From contig CAYHZL010000145.1 in NCBI GenBank assembly GCA_964361075.1, positions 1-9,247 on the forward strand: a stretch of DNA of 9,247 nt, given 5' to 3'. Positions 1-7,399 of this stretch are shown here, one piece after another. The DNA is from CAYHZL01 sp964361075 (GTDB lineage Bacteria; Bacteroidota; Ignavibacteria; UBA10030; UBA8401). The translations under genes and the position numbers were made by a program. Positions within the stretch are counted from its first letter, which is position 1, and each line of letters begins with the position of its first letter. Under the pieces are notes generated by a model that saw only the letters and a program-made list of their open reading frames with translations, ran no database searches and was not told the origin of the DNA.

Positions 1-27
1 TATAAAGCAGACTGAATAACAACTTCA

Positions 28-2487
28 ATGATTCAAAAAATCATTCAAAAATTTTCTTCGCGTATTGCAATTATTATTGTTGATGGAATTTTATTTCTTT
101 TTGCAGTATTAGGCGTACATCATGTAACGCAAAAAGCTGCGTTGAACATCCCATTGCTTGAAAACCAACATGCTGTTCTCGTTTCGGAAGCGTTATATCC
201 ATTCAACAAAGGCGATAGAATTGTTTCTCTTAATGGGTACGCAATTCATCATCAAGAAGAAATTGAATTTATTCTTGATGGCTTACATATTCGCGATACT
301 GTTGCACTAGTTGCGGAACGAAAAGGCGAACGGCTTCAACAACAATCTGTCTTAGTTCCGTACTACACACTGCAGTATGTTATTATTCTCGTTCTTTCTG
401 CGTCCGTTTTTTTCGGTGTTGGCATTTTTGTGTTTCTGAAAAAACCGCGTGACGATGCTGCAATTGTTTTGCATTGGGGATTGGTAAGTGTCGCTCTGAT
501 TATTACCACAACATGGGGAAGTTTAACAATCACTCCGTTGTTCTTTGGTTATCTACTGCGGATAATTTTTTCCGTGGCGTATTCATGTATGCCGGTGTTG
601 TTTGTAAACTTGAGTTTACTATTCCCGAGTAGAAAAAGAATTTTTGTGCGCTCAATACTCGCACCGATGTATGCGATTGCAGTAATGCTCTCGTTATGGA
701 TGTCATTCTCATTTATCCAATCAGTTCATCCGATTTCGATGGAATGGTTTCAATACTATATCAATGGTTTTAATGGTGCTCGCATTTTCTTTTCACTGTG
801 TCTCTTGGTCGGTGTTTTCAATTTTATTCATTCCTATCGAACGTCCAGCGATGAGGTTGAAAGAAAAAAATTGCGGTGGGTAATTATTGGTTTAGCTGTG
901 GGACCTCTCGGATTTATTTTTTTGTGGCAGTTACCGTTATTGTTATTTGCCAAAGCACTCGTTCCCGAAGAAATTATTATTCTGATTTCTTCGATTACGC
1001 CGATAACATTTGCGATTTCCATTGTGCGATACCGGCTGTTCGATGTTGATGTTATTCTTAATCGCAGCACGGTGTATGTGCTGGTTATTGGCGTGTTGGT
1101 GGCAGTCTATGCAGGAATTGTAGGAATGGTTGCTTCGTTGGTTGGCGCGGTCTCCGCATTTTCATCGCCCGGCATTTCGGTGTTTGCTGCAATTGTGGTT
1201 GCGCTGCTTTTTGAACCTGCAAAAAAACGTGTGCAGCATTTTGTTGATAAGAAATTTTTCCGGGTTCAATACGATTATCGTCTTGTACAAAAAAATTTAA
1301 TTGAAGAAATAAAAAATTGTGTCGGACTTCAAGAACTGGCGGAGCTTGTTGCTTCGCGCGTTGAAACAATTTTCTCGTTGCATCAATGTTTGATAATGAT
1401 TCACGAAAATATTATTTCTTCAAAAAAAATTATTGTCAAACATGGATCAATTATCAGTGCTACAGAAGAATTGCTCGCTCGTATTCCTAAGCGAAGTTCT
1501 GAAGCGCTTCCGTTTGGAAGAGAGCTTTCTCTTGAAACCGGAGTGCCGTTCGATGCATCGTTTGCCGACACATTGCTTGCGCACAGACTCTGTGTTGTTC
1601 TTGTAGTGCAATCCGAAATGAATGAAGTATTTGGATATCTATGTATTGGAGAAAAAAAATCCGGCACGCGGTTTACGATTGAAGATATTGATTTATTGAA
1701 TACCATTGCCGTGCAAACAGGATTTGCCATTCAACGTATTATTCTGTATCAAAAATTAGTATTGAAGAATGCTGAAGCACAACGGCTCGATGAATTGAAT
1801 CGGATGAAATCATATTTTGTCTCCAGCGTATCTCACGATTTGAAAACGCCGCTTACCTCCATTCGTATGTTTGCGGAATTGCTTCAGTCGAAAAAAAATA
1901 TTGCAGCCGCTCGCCGAAAAGAGTATCTCGGCATTATTCAAGGCGAAAGCGAACGGCTTACAAGATTAATTGATAATGTGCTGGACTTTGCAAAGATTGA
2001 ACGCGGTGTGCAGGAATATCATTTCGAACACATTGAATTGCACGCGCTCATTACAGAAACAGTGCACGCATTGCAATACCAATTACAGATGGAACACTGC
2101 ATTATTCAGAAAAAATTTGCGAAGAAGAAAATGTACTTGCATGCCGATCCTGATGCGGTGAAAGAAGCGCTCATCAATTTAATTTCTAATGCGTTAAAAT
2201 ATTCAACCGACAAGAAACATATTGTGGTTTCCACTTTTAAAAAAAATAAATGTGCTCTATTGCAAGTGCGCGATTACGGTAACGGAATTTCCACTAATGA
2301 TTTGGAAAATGTTTTTGAGCCATTCTTTCGTGCGAAAGATTCTCATGCGCATACGGTGGGCGGCACCGGTTTGGGATTGTCTCTGGTGAAACATATAATG
2401 GATGCTCATCAGGGCACTATTGAAGTAACAAGCAAAGTAGGAAAAGGAAGCACGTTCACATTATTTTTTCCGGTCAAACTACGGTGA
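28..2487 (+). CDS. Multi-membrane sensor histidine kinase (PDZ-like, GAF, HisKA, HATPase)
   Basis: Autophosphorylating sensor kinase of a two-component system, in the inner membrane. The order seen is: membrane helix at about 12-32; an exported PDZ-like segment at about 50-110 around GDRIVSLNG; a block of roughly eight or nine hydrophobic helices from about 115 to 404, with the family motif YRLFDVDVILNRS at 335-347; a GAF-like region at about 430-580; HisKA with the phospho-acceptor His603 in SVSHDLKTPLTS; and the ATPase domain with N box (N717, N721), DYGNG (D749, G751, G753), an FEPFFR box and GGTGLGLSLVK (G778-K788). All kinase residues expected for activity are present. The reading frame is closed upstream by a TGA at 13-15, so the gene is complete, but no clear SD precedes the ATG. 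The response regulator follows after 4 nt and is the obvious partner. The signal sensed cannot be read from the sequence. Confidence 0.95.
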   Translation: MIQKIIQKFSSRIAIIIVDGILFLFAVLGVHHVTQKAALNIPLLENQHAVLVSEALYPFNKGDRIVSLNGYAIHHQEEIEFILDGLHIRDTVALVAERKGERLQQQSVLVPYYTLQYVIILVLSASVFFGVGIFVFLKKPRDDAAIVLHWGLVSVALIITTTWGSLTITPLFFGYLLRIIFSVAYSCMPVLFVNLSLLFPSRKRIFVRSILAPMYAIAVMLSLWMSFSFIQSVHPISMEWFQYYINGFNGARIFFSLCLLVGVFNFIHSYRTSSDEVERKKLRWVIIGLAVGPLGFIFLWQLPLLLFAKALVPEEIIILISSITPITFAISIVRYRLFDVDVILNRSTVYVLVIGVLVAVYAGIVGMVASLVGAVSAFSSPGISVFAAIVVALLFEPAKKRVQHFVDKKFFRVQYDYRLVQKNLIEEIKNCVGLQELAELVASRVETIFSLHQCLIMIHENIISSKKIIVKHGSIISATEELLARIPKRSSEALPFGRELSLETGVPFDASFADTLLAHRLCVVLVVQSEMNEVFGYLCIGEKKSGTRFTIEDIDLLNTIAVQTGFAIQRIILYQKLVLKNAEAQRLDELNRMKSYFVSSVSHDLKTPLTSIRMFAELLQSKKNIAAARRKEYLGIIQGESERLTRLIDNVLDFAKIERGVQEYHFEHIELHALITETVHALQYQLQMEHCIIQKKFAKKKMYLHADPDAVKEALINLISNALKYSTDKKHIVVSTFKKNKCALLQVRDYGNGISTNDLENVFEPFFRAKDSHAHTVGGTGLGLSLVKHIMDAHQGTIEVTSKVGKGSTFTLFFPVKLR

Positions 2488-2491
2488 AACT

Positions 2492-3172
2492 ATGAATACA
2501 ATTTTAATTATTGAAGACGATCCTGCAATTTTAAAAGGGCTCGAAGTCAGTCTGACCGAAGAACATTACAAAGTGATTTCCGCTTCCGATGGAGAAATAG
2601 GTTTTCAAAAAGCGCGGCGCGAAAAGGCAGATTTAATTATTCTTGATGTGATGCTGCCGAATAAAAATGGCAATGATATTTGCGCCGATCTGCGAAAAGA
2701 AGGAATCACAACTCCAATTCTGATGCTGACAAGTAAGAAACAGGAAATAGATAAAGTGATTGGTCTTGAAATCGGCGCGGATGATTACGTTACTAAACCA
2801 TTCAGCGTCCGTGAACTTCTGGCACGAATCAAAGCATTGCTGCGGCGTACTTCACAACACATTGCTTCTACATTGCCAACACAATTCGGCGATGTTACAA
2901 TTAATTTCGAAAAACAAGAAGCATACAAGAAGAAAAATAAAATTACAATGAGCGCCAAGGAATTTCAATTGTTGAAATATTTTCTTGAACACGAAGGCGT
3001 TGTTATTTCCCGCAGTACGCTGTTGGACGATGTCTGGGGATATGATGTTACACCAACAACGCGCACCGTTGATAACTACATTCTCTCACTTCGCAAAAAA
3101 ATTGAAACGAAACCTTCCAACCCGCAACATCTTCTCACTATTCATACTGCCGGTTATAAATTTGTGAAGTAG
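2492..3172 (+). CDS. OmpR/PhoB-family response regulator
   Basis: DNA-binding transcription factor activated by phosphotransfer, here almost certainly from the kinase encoded immediately upstream. The receiver domain (about 1-120) has the acidic pair D9/D10, the phospho-acceptor D52 in LILDVMLPNKNG, T80, Y99 and K102 in DDYVTKPF, so it should be fully functional. The winged-helix effector domain (about 130-226) has the typical ending VDNYILSLRKKIE...TIHTAGYKFVK. The 226-residue length is normal for the family. Only 4 nt separate it from the kinase stop codon and no strong SD is visible, which suggests translational coupling to the kinase. The operon probably ends after this gene, where a dispersed inverted repeat lies. 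The regulated genes are unknown. The envelope operon that follows is a candidate by position only. Confidence 0.96.
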   Translation: MNTILIIEDDPAILKGLEVSLTEEHYKVISASDGEIGFQKARREKADLIILDVMLPNKNGNDICADLRKEGITTPILMLTSKKQEIDKVIGLEIGADDYVTKPFSVRELLARIKALLRRTSQHIASTLPTQFGDVTINFEKQEAYKKKNKITMSAKEFQLLKYFLEHEGVVISRSTLLDDVWGYDVTPTTRTVDNYILSLRKKIETKPSNPQHLLTIHTAGYKFVK

Positions 3173-3186
3173 CTTGCGCTGAAAAA

Positions 3187-3296
3187 GTCATTGCGAGCGA
3201 ATGTTTTTTATGAACGAAGTGCCAACGGCATGCCTTCGGCACAATCTTTCTTTCAAATTTAAAAGATTGCTTCGGCAAAAAACGCCTCGCAATGAC
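3187..3296. repeat. Dispersed inverted repeat, copy 1 (GTCATTGCGAG type)
   Basis: The ends are a perfect 11-nt inverted pair, GTCATTGCGAG at 3187-3197 and CTCGCAATGAC at 3286-3296. Inside lies a second inverted pair, CAATCTTT (3242-3249) and AAAGATTG (3262-3269), followed by CTTCGG. A second copy with the same outer ends and the same AAAGATTGCTTCGG block is at 9054-9142. This copy also carries an imperfect 24-nt palindrome (3219-3242, 10 of 12 pairs) that the other copy lacks. Repeats with these terminal sequences are common between genes in many bacteria, and I recognise the type from general knowledge. Lying 14 nt after the response-regulator stop, the hairpin may also help end that transcript, but no U-tract follows it directly. 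Confidence 0.8.
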
Positions 3297-3364
3297 TATC
3301 CAAAGAATATTTTTTAAGGGACGACGAAGTAACTCTTTTTCCATGACAATTTTTTTACAATACT

Positions 3365-3394
3365 TTTACGAGAGAATGACAATCTCAATATAAT
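3365..3394 (+). promoter_or_regulatory. Putative sigma70-type promoter of the envelope operon
   Basis: A perfect TATAAT at 3389-3394 is preceded by TTTACG at 3365-3370 (4 of 6 matches to TTGACA) with an 18-nt spacer. Transcription would start near 3401, leaving a leader of about 80 nt before the ATG at 3480. It is the only convincing promoter I see in the 307-nt gap between the response regulator and the envelope genes. The flanking DNA is A/T-rich, so the call rests on the exact -10 and on position. Confidence 0.5.
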
Positions 3395-3479
3395 TACACT
3401 GTATCTTGTTTGTGAAATTATTACATTATCGGCGGAATCTGTTACCGCAAACTCTCTCAAACAAAAAGATGGAGGCAAT

Positions 3480-4949
3480 ATGAAAAAGCTCGTGGTATTC
3501 TGTAGCGTATTGATGTTTACGTTGCATAGTTTTGTCTTTTCGCAGGATGATTCCATTCTTCCAGCGCAAGCGGATGCAATCCGCACGCTTGCTTTTTCGA
3601 AAGGTTTTACAATCCAAACGTTGCAAGCGTACGTGCTTGAAAAATGGGGGATGCCGTTGGAAAAATTTTCCCGCACAAATGCTTCATTGCTGATCACAAG
3701 ATTTCAATCATCCAATCCACCTTTGCCAAGTGAAATAGCAACACCAGTTGACAACACACCGCCAATAATTGCAGAAATTCTTGAAGTGGGAATGGCGAAA
3801 CAATTTCATCTTGTTGATGGAAATATTATTCAAGGTGTAATTGTGAAGATAGACAGCGGTCTCTGTCATATCGAATGTGCCGATGGTGTGCTGGAAATTC
3901 CGATGAAAGATATTTTAGAAGAAACTGCCGAAGTAACAAAGCGCGATGGCAGCAGGTATGTTGGACCGGTTTTAAAAGAATCTGTTGAAGAACTTACATT
4001 GCGTTCAAAGTACGGCAATGTTGTTATTGCTAAAAGGGAAATTCAAGATATGAATCGTTACCACGGCGGCAAACTTGTTTCGTGGGCGGAAGAAAAAAAG
4101 ACATTTTACCGCAGCGATGTTATCTTGACTGATATTTTTTTCGATCCGACAGCGTTCCCACTTGAAACAAACTCGCTGTACATTAGTGCGCTTTCTCTCG
4201 GGTATGGTTTTACAGATAATTTTATGGTACGCACATCATTTGGAAATAATTTTTCCGGCGATTTAAATTTACAGCCGTTGTTTCAATTCTACAGTAAACG
4301 AACAGCCACAAATAGAATTGCTCTGGCAGTCGGACTTGATATGTACAGCCATCATAATATGACGTCGGTAATAGCAAAGTATGCAAAATATGTTCAACGA
4401 AAATCCGACAAAATTTCGATCTTTGATCAGAAAAAAGAGATACTTTCGTTACCTGCTGGTTATTTTTCTCTTACCGATGTGATTGAAGATTCGTATAAAA
4501 GTACATTTTATTCAGAAATATATATTGTTCTTTCGCAACGGTGGACACTCGAATCCAGTCGCGGTGAAATGGGATATCACATCGGTGTTCGCACCAACAC
4601 GTTGCCGTTCATACGCAGTTCAATGTTAGCAAAAGATTTTGAATGGTCTGATGATGTGGTAGGGAAAATTCCATTTCGTTTTTGGGTGGCGTTTGAATAT
4701 GATCTTACAAAGAATTTAAAGCTTGCTTCAAATGTATGGGCAGACAACGGGTACCGGTTTCGTACACCGAATCAGGTCTTGAAGGATTATTTCACCGAGA
4801 CGCCGTTTGTTTTAGATGGGGTTGGAGGTCAGTATCGTGCGGTGGATTTTGATTTTGGTATTTTGTATGCCGTCAATAATAGTTTGCGTATCGGAATACA
4901 CTTTAATGATCCGTATCTCGTGCTCTTCTGGCGCATCCTTGAATTTTAA
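3480..4949 (+). CDS. Exported outer-membrane beta-barrel protein with Sm/SH3-like modules
   Basis: I do not recognise a named family. Visible parts: a signal peptide (1-21, ending VFSQ); a short helical segment at about 27-77 with pattern ILPAQADAIRTLAFSKG and ASLLITRFQ; two successive beta-rich modules of about 45 residues (about 100-148 and 150-193), each with a DG turn (LVDGNIIQG, KRDGSRYVG) as in small Sm/SH3-like barrels; then a long region (about 225-489) of alternating-hydrophobic strands rich in aromatic residues (SLGYGFTDNFMVRTSFG and similar) ending in Phe. That C-terminal aromatic residue and strand pattern are typical of BAM-inserted outer-membrane barrels. SD GGAGG at 3471-3475 lies 4 nt before the ATG. 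First gene of a three-gene cassette: the next gene starts 19 nt after its stop and carries a similar Sm/SH3-like module. Pore, receptor or assembly role cannot be decided. Confidence 0.85.
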   Translation: MKKLVVFCSVLMFTLHSFVFSQDDSILPAQADAIRTLAFSKGFTIQTLQAYVLEKWGMPLEKFSRTNASLLITRFQSSNPPLPSEIATPVDNTPPIIAEILEVGMAKQFHLVDGNIIQGVIVKIDSGLCHIECADGVLEIPMKDILEETAEVTKRDGSRYVGPVLKESVEELTLRSKYGNVVIAKREIQDMNRYHGGKLVSWAEEKKTFYRSDVILTDIFFDPTAFPLETNSLYISALSLGYGFTDNFMVRTSFGNNFSGDLNLQPLFQFYSKRTATNRIALAVGLDMYSHHNMTSVIAKYAKYVQRKSDKISIFDQKKEILSLPAGYFSLTDVIEDSYKSTFYSEIYIVLSQRWTLESSRGEMGYHIGVRTNTLPFIRSSMLAKDFEWSDDVVGKIPFRFWVAFEYDLTKNLKLASNVWADNGYRFRTPNQVLKDYFTETPFVLDGVGGQYRAVDFDFGILYAVNNSLRIGIHFNDPYLVLFWRILEF

Positions 4950-4956
4950 TATCCTC

Positions 4957-4962
4957 AGGAGG
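4957..4962 (+). promoter_or_regulatory. Ribosome binding site AGGAGG that fixes the start of the next gene
   Basis: Perfect AGGAGG 6 nt upstream of the ATG at 4969. The same frame stays open upstream to an ATG at 4816, but that extension lies inside the barrel gene. The SD and the signal peptide beginning at 4969 decide the start. Confidence 0.85.
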
Positions 4963-4968
4963 ACTGCG

Positions 4969-5424
4969 ATGAAAACATATTATGTGTTTTTGTTATGCCT
5001 TTTACCAAATTTAGTTTTTGCGCAAGAAGGAAAACATTCTTCGCGTCCGGGAATTCGTCTTGAACGTATTGCGCAGGAAATAATCGGCAAGCGTGTAACG
5101 ATAACTTTTACTGATGGAAAGATTGTTGAAGGTGAACCGCACTCTCTTTCTTCTTCACAATTAAAATTGGAAACGAATGGCGAGATGCAAGAGTTTGCTA
5201 TTCCAACAATAAAAACTATTACCGTGCATTCCGGTCTGAGCGAATATATTATTGTTGCCATTGCGGGAATTTTAAGCGGCGGATTGGGCTATGGCGTAAC
5301 AGTGCTTTCGTTTTCTTCCCCGAGTACTGAAGTTCAAGCCGGCATAGCATTATTGTCCGCCATCGTTGGTGCGTGGTTCAGTTACGATTTGATTGCTTCC
5401 GAAACGGTTTTCAATTTGCAATAA
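4969..5424 (+). CDS. Small exported protein: Sm/SH3-like module plus two membrane helices
   Basis: 151 residues, no family I can name. A clear signal peptide (1-19, LLPNLVFA then QEG) is followed by a beta-rich module at about 33-87 with the pattern GKRVTITFTDGKIVEGE...LKLETNGEMQEFAIPTIKTI, very like the DG-turn modules in the upstream barrel protein. Then come two hydrophobic glycine-rich segments (about 93-115 and 121-143) that could form a membrane hairpin. The start is set by the AGGAGG at 4957-4962 and by the signal peptide. The stop codon TAA is merged with the SD of the next gene (AAGGAGG at 5423-5429), so translation of the two is probably coupled. Co-location suggests it works with the barrel protein and the lipoprotein at the envelope. 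This is inference. Confidence 0.85.
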   Translation: MKTYYVFLLCLLPNLVFAQEGKHSSRPGIRLERIAQEIIGKRVTITFTDGKIVEGEPHSLSSSQLKLETNGEMQEFAIPTIKTITVHSGLSEYIIVAIAGILSGGLGYGVTVLSFSSPSTEVQAGIALLSAIVGAWFSYDLIASETVFNLQ

Positions 5425-5429
5425 GGAGG
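5423..5429 (+). promoter_or_regulatory. SD AAGGAGG overlapping the preceding stop codon
   Basis: The stop TAA at 5422-5424 shares bases with AAGGAGG, 4 nt before the ATG at 5434. This arrangement suggests re-initiation by the ribosome that finished the upstream gene. Confidence 0.75.
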
Positions 5430-5433
5430 AAGT

Positions 5434-5964
5434 ATGAAAAAAATATTTTTCCTGTGTGCACTGTGTTCTTTCGATCTATGTGTGAGCGGTTGTGCAAGTT
5501 TTAATTCTTTTGAATTTTCTTCCGTCAAAACGAACAAGCCAATCAGTATGACAAATGAAATCAATCGTCCATACATTGTGGTGCGGCATTTTGTGGTTGA
5601 ACAGAAAACACCGCTTCTATTTTTAGCACGCATGGTAACTGCCGGAAATCCGAATCTTGATGATCTCTTGCAGAATGAACTTACCGGCGGTGATGCAATT
5701 GTGAATGTACGAATAAAAGGATATCTGCATATTGGCGATATGCTGCTTCCAATAGCCATCGGAATTGGCGGCGTATTTGTTGAACCGATATTGTTGTTCG
5801 TTTCATTTATGCCATTTTTTCTTGATTTAAAATCGTATTCTGTAGAAGGTGACCTTGTCCGTTACACAAGTTCTATTTCGACAAAAGATTCCGATCAACA
5901 TAAATCGGACGTAATAGATATTCCGCTGCGCTTCAATCCAGAAACAGGAGTACCGATTCCATAA
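5434..5964 (+). CDS. Putative outer-membrane lipoprotein of unknown function
   Basis: 176 residues. The N-terminus is a lipoprotein signal peptide: a Lys-Lys start, hydrophobic core, and lipobox VSGC with Cys20 as the lipidated residue. Ala at +2 argues against inner-membrane retention. The mature part contains NPNLDDLLQNELTGGDAIVNVRIKG-type sequence (about 73-95; pieces NPNLDDLLQNEL and GGDAIVNVRIKG), which resembles small lipoproteins with a conserved GGDAIVN-like core seen in several phyla. A hydrophobic stretch follows at about 101-131. I cannot assign a function. It is the third gene of the envelope cassette and is tightly coupled to the gene before it. A 7-bp hairpin overlaps its stop codon. 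Confidence 0.85.
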   Translation: MKKIFFLCALCSFDLCVSGCASFNSFEFSSVKTNKPISMTNEINRPYIVVRHFVVEQKTPLLFLARMVTAGNPNLDDLLQNELTGGDAIVNVRIKGYLHIGDMLLPIAIGIGGVFVEPILLFVSFMPFFLDLKSYSVEGDLVRYTSSISTKDSDQHKSDVIDIPLRFNPETGVPIP

Positions 5965-5983
5965 CATCCAAAGAAAGGATGTT
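5963..5983 (+). terminator. Hairpin at the end of the envelope operon, possible terminator
   Basis: Perfect 7-bp stem AACATCC (5963-5969) and GGATGTT (5977-5983) around a 7-nt A-rich loop, followed by GATTTTC. The stem is short and A/T-rich and the T-tract has only four Ts, so termination would be weak. Its position at the stop codon, before a 70-nt gap, fits the end of the cassette. Confidence 0.45.
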
Positions 5984-6033
5984 GATTTTCAGTAAGGCTC
6001 TCAGTACTTTGTCGATGGTAGTGTGAGTCCCTT

Positions 6034-6567
6034 ATGCCGAATTTAACTCGCGACGAAATACGACAGCGCTTTACCTCCTCCAAAAACTTCAACGAAATTT
6101 TTGATGCATTCGAATATGCCATCAGCGAAAAAATTGATGACATAGAATTGTACCGTTTGCTTTTTTGGAACGACTCACTGAGTCCGGATGAAATAATTCT
6201 TTTTGGAGAGAAACTTGCGAAAGACTTTCATCATATCGCGTACGAAGTCTATATGTGGCTCGCCGGCATTTTTGAAACATTGTATGCCTCAGCCGATAAT
6301 TTTGAAAGCGCATTAATGTATTACCAGAAAGCTGCGGCAACAAAACCCGCAGAGCCAGATCCGTATTTAGATGCGTGCGACTGTTACAATCCCGACATCA
6401 ACATTCCGCCAATTACAACACTCATTGAATTTTTGAAAATCGGTTTGGAATTTGTTCACAACAAAAAAAGTTTATGTCTTCGCCTTGCAAAACTCTACAC
6501 ACTTTCCGGTGATGAATCACTCGCAGAATACTATCGCGTGAAAGCTGACGAGACAGGAGAAATGTAA
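6034..6567 (+). CDS. TPR-like cytoplasmic protein, function unknown
   Basis: 177 residues with no signal peptide or membrane segment. The whole sequence is predicted helical by its pattern. At about 72-172 there are two or three degenerate tetratricopeptide-like helix pairs (for example DNFESALMYYQKAAATKP and LRLAKLYTLSGDESLAEYY), so a protein-protein contact role is likely. The N-terminal 70 residues (LTRDEIRQRFTSSKNF...) look like another helical domain that I do not recognise. The ATG at 6034 has only a weak upstream GTGAG. The transporter remnant begins 5 nt after the stop, so the two were probably co-transcribed. Confidence 0.75.
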   Translation: MPNLTRDEIRQRFTSSKNFNEIFDAFEYAISEKIDDIELYRLLFWNDSLSPDEIILFGEKLAKDFHHIAYEVYMWLAGIFETLYASADNFESALMYYQKAAATKPAEPDPYLDACDCYNPDINIPPITTLIEFLKIGLEFVHNKKSLCLRLAKLYTLSGDESLAEYYRVKADETGEM

Positions 6568-6572
6568 ACCGC

Positions 6573-6812
6573 ATGAAGCGAGTGAAAGGGTATCTGTGTA
6601 TTGCCGGAGCCGCGCTGCTGTGGGGAATGTTTGCTGCTGTTGTAAAATTTCTATTCAACAAACAATTCGATCCGTTGATTATTGTACAAACTCGTGTTAC
6701 CATTGCGTGCAGTATTCTTTTCCTTTTTTTTCTTTTAAAAAATTCATCACTGCTCATTATTGCAATCAAAGATATTCCGCTTTTTCTTTCTCTGGCTGAA
6801 GCTCAGGAGTAA
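6573..6812 (+). pseudogene. 5' remnant of an EamA/DMT-family transporter gene
   Basis: The 79-residue product starts like an EamA/drug-metabolite transporter: GYLCIAGAALLWGMFAAVVK (about 6-25) is the typical first helix, VQTRVTIACSILFLFFLL (38-55) the second, and KDIPLFLSL (66-74) the entry to the third. Family members have about ten helices and close to 300 residues. Here similarity to the pattern stops after residue 74, the frame runs LAEAQE and ends, and trmH begins 2 nt later with a complete N-terminus. The missing part is not present in another frame, so a deletion rather than a simple frameshift explains it. It could be translated as a short peptide but cannot form a working transporter. 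The SD of trmH lies in its last codons. Confidence 0.8.
6805..6809 (+). promoter_or_regulatory. SD AGGAG that sets the GTG start of trmH
   Basis: AGGAG lies 4 nt before GTG at 6814. The same frame is open upstream to an ATG at 6760, but those 18 extra residues are hydrophobic, overlap the transporter remnant and are not expected in TrmH. The GTG start is preferred. Confidence 0.75.
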
Positions 6813-6813
6813 T

Positions 6814-7395
6814 GTGAAATCAGAAGCACGAAAAAATAAAATCAGCACTGTTCTTTCTTACCGTCAGCCGGATATGACTATCGTGATGGAAAATATTCAC
6901 GATTCTCACAATGTCAGCGCAATGCTGCGTTCAGCCGATGCTGTTGGTATGTATCAAGTGCAATTGTTATATACAACCACAAAATTTCCGAAGATTGGAA
7001 AAAAAAGTTCTTCAAGCGCGAACAAGTGGGTAGAGCGAAGGAGGTTCGCTTCTGTTGCAGAGTGTTACGATCAACTTCGCAGTGAAGGTTTTACTATTTA
7101 CGCAACACGATTAGACGCGAATGCAAAAACATTGTATGAGTATGACTTCACAAAAAAAACAGCATTTGTTTTTGGTAATGAACACGCCGGCGTTTCAGAT
7201 GAAGCAGCAGAACTTGCCGATGCAACATTGATGATTCCAATGATGGGAATGATTCAAAGTTTGAATGTTTCTGTTGCCTGTGCAGTAACGCTGTATGAAG
7301 CATTGCGGCAACGAACTCTTGCCGGCGATTATGCCACACCGAAATTTTCAAAACAAAAATTGTTGGAATTGAATACTGAATGGTTGAAGAAGTAA
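6814..7395 (+). CDS. trmH: tRNA (guanosine-18-2'-O)-methyltransferase, SPOUT family
   Basis: Methylates the 2'-OH of G18 in the D-loop of tRNA using S-adenosylmethionine; acts in the cytoplasm as a knotted SPOUT dimer. The three family motifs are intact: motif 1 YRQPDMTIVMENIHDSHNVS with N33 and the catalytic Arg39 (AMLRSADAVG), motif 2 AFVFGNEHAGVS with E123, and motif 3 IPMMGMIQSLNVSVACA with N151. The match to remembered E. coli TrmH is close along the catalytic core, including NKWVE and LYEALRQR. Counting from the GTG start the protein is 193 residues. It lacks most of the C-terminal extension of the E. coli enzyme and ends in a short basic tail. The gene follows a decayed transporter, whose 3' loss brought it here or left it behind, and it converges with the - strand gene after 4 nt. 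Confidence 0.95.
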   Translation: MKSEARKNKISTVLSYRQPDMTIVMENIHDSHNVSAMLRSADAVGMYQVQLLYTTTKFPKIGKKSSSSANKWVERRRFASVAECYDQLRSEGFTIYATRLDANAKTLYEYDFTKKTAFVFGNEHAGVSDEAAELADATLMIPMMGMIQSLNVSVACAVTLYEALRQRTLAGDYATPKFSKQKLLELNTEWLKK

Positions 7396-7399
7396 AAAG

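Noticed and set aside
3432..3448. Short hairpin GCGG/CCGC in the leader of the envelope operon
   Set aside because: Only four base pairs with a 9-nt loop, and no riboswitch-like structure around it.
4816..4968. In-frame upstream extension of the small exported protein
   Set aside because: It overlaps the barrel gene. A perfect AGGAGG and a signal peptide mark the start at 4969.
3480..5964. Envelope cassette as an anti-phage defence system
   Set aside because: No nuclease, NTPase, toxin or sensor domain is visible in any of the three proteins.
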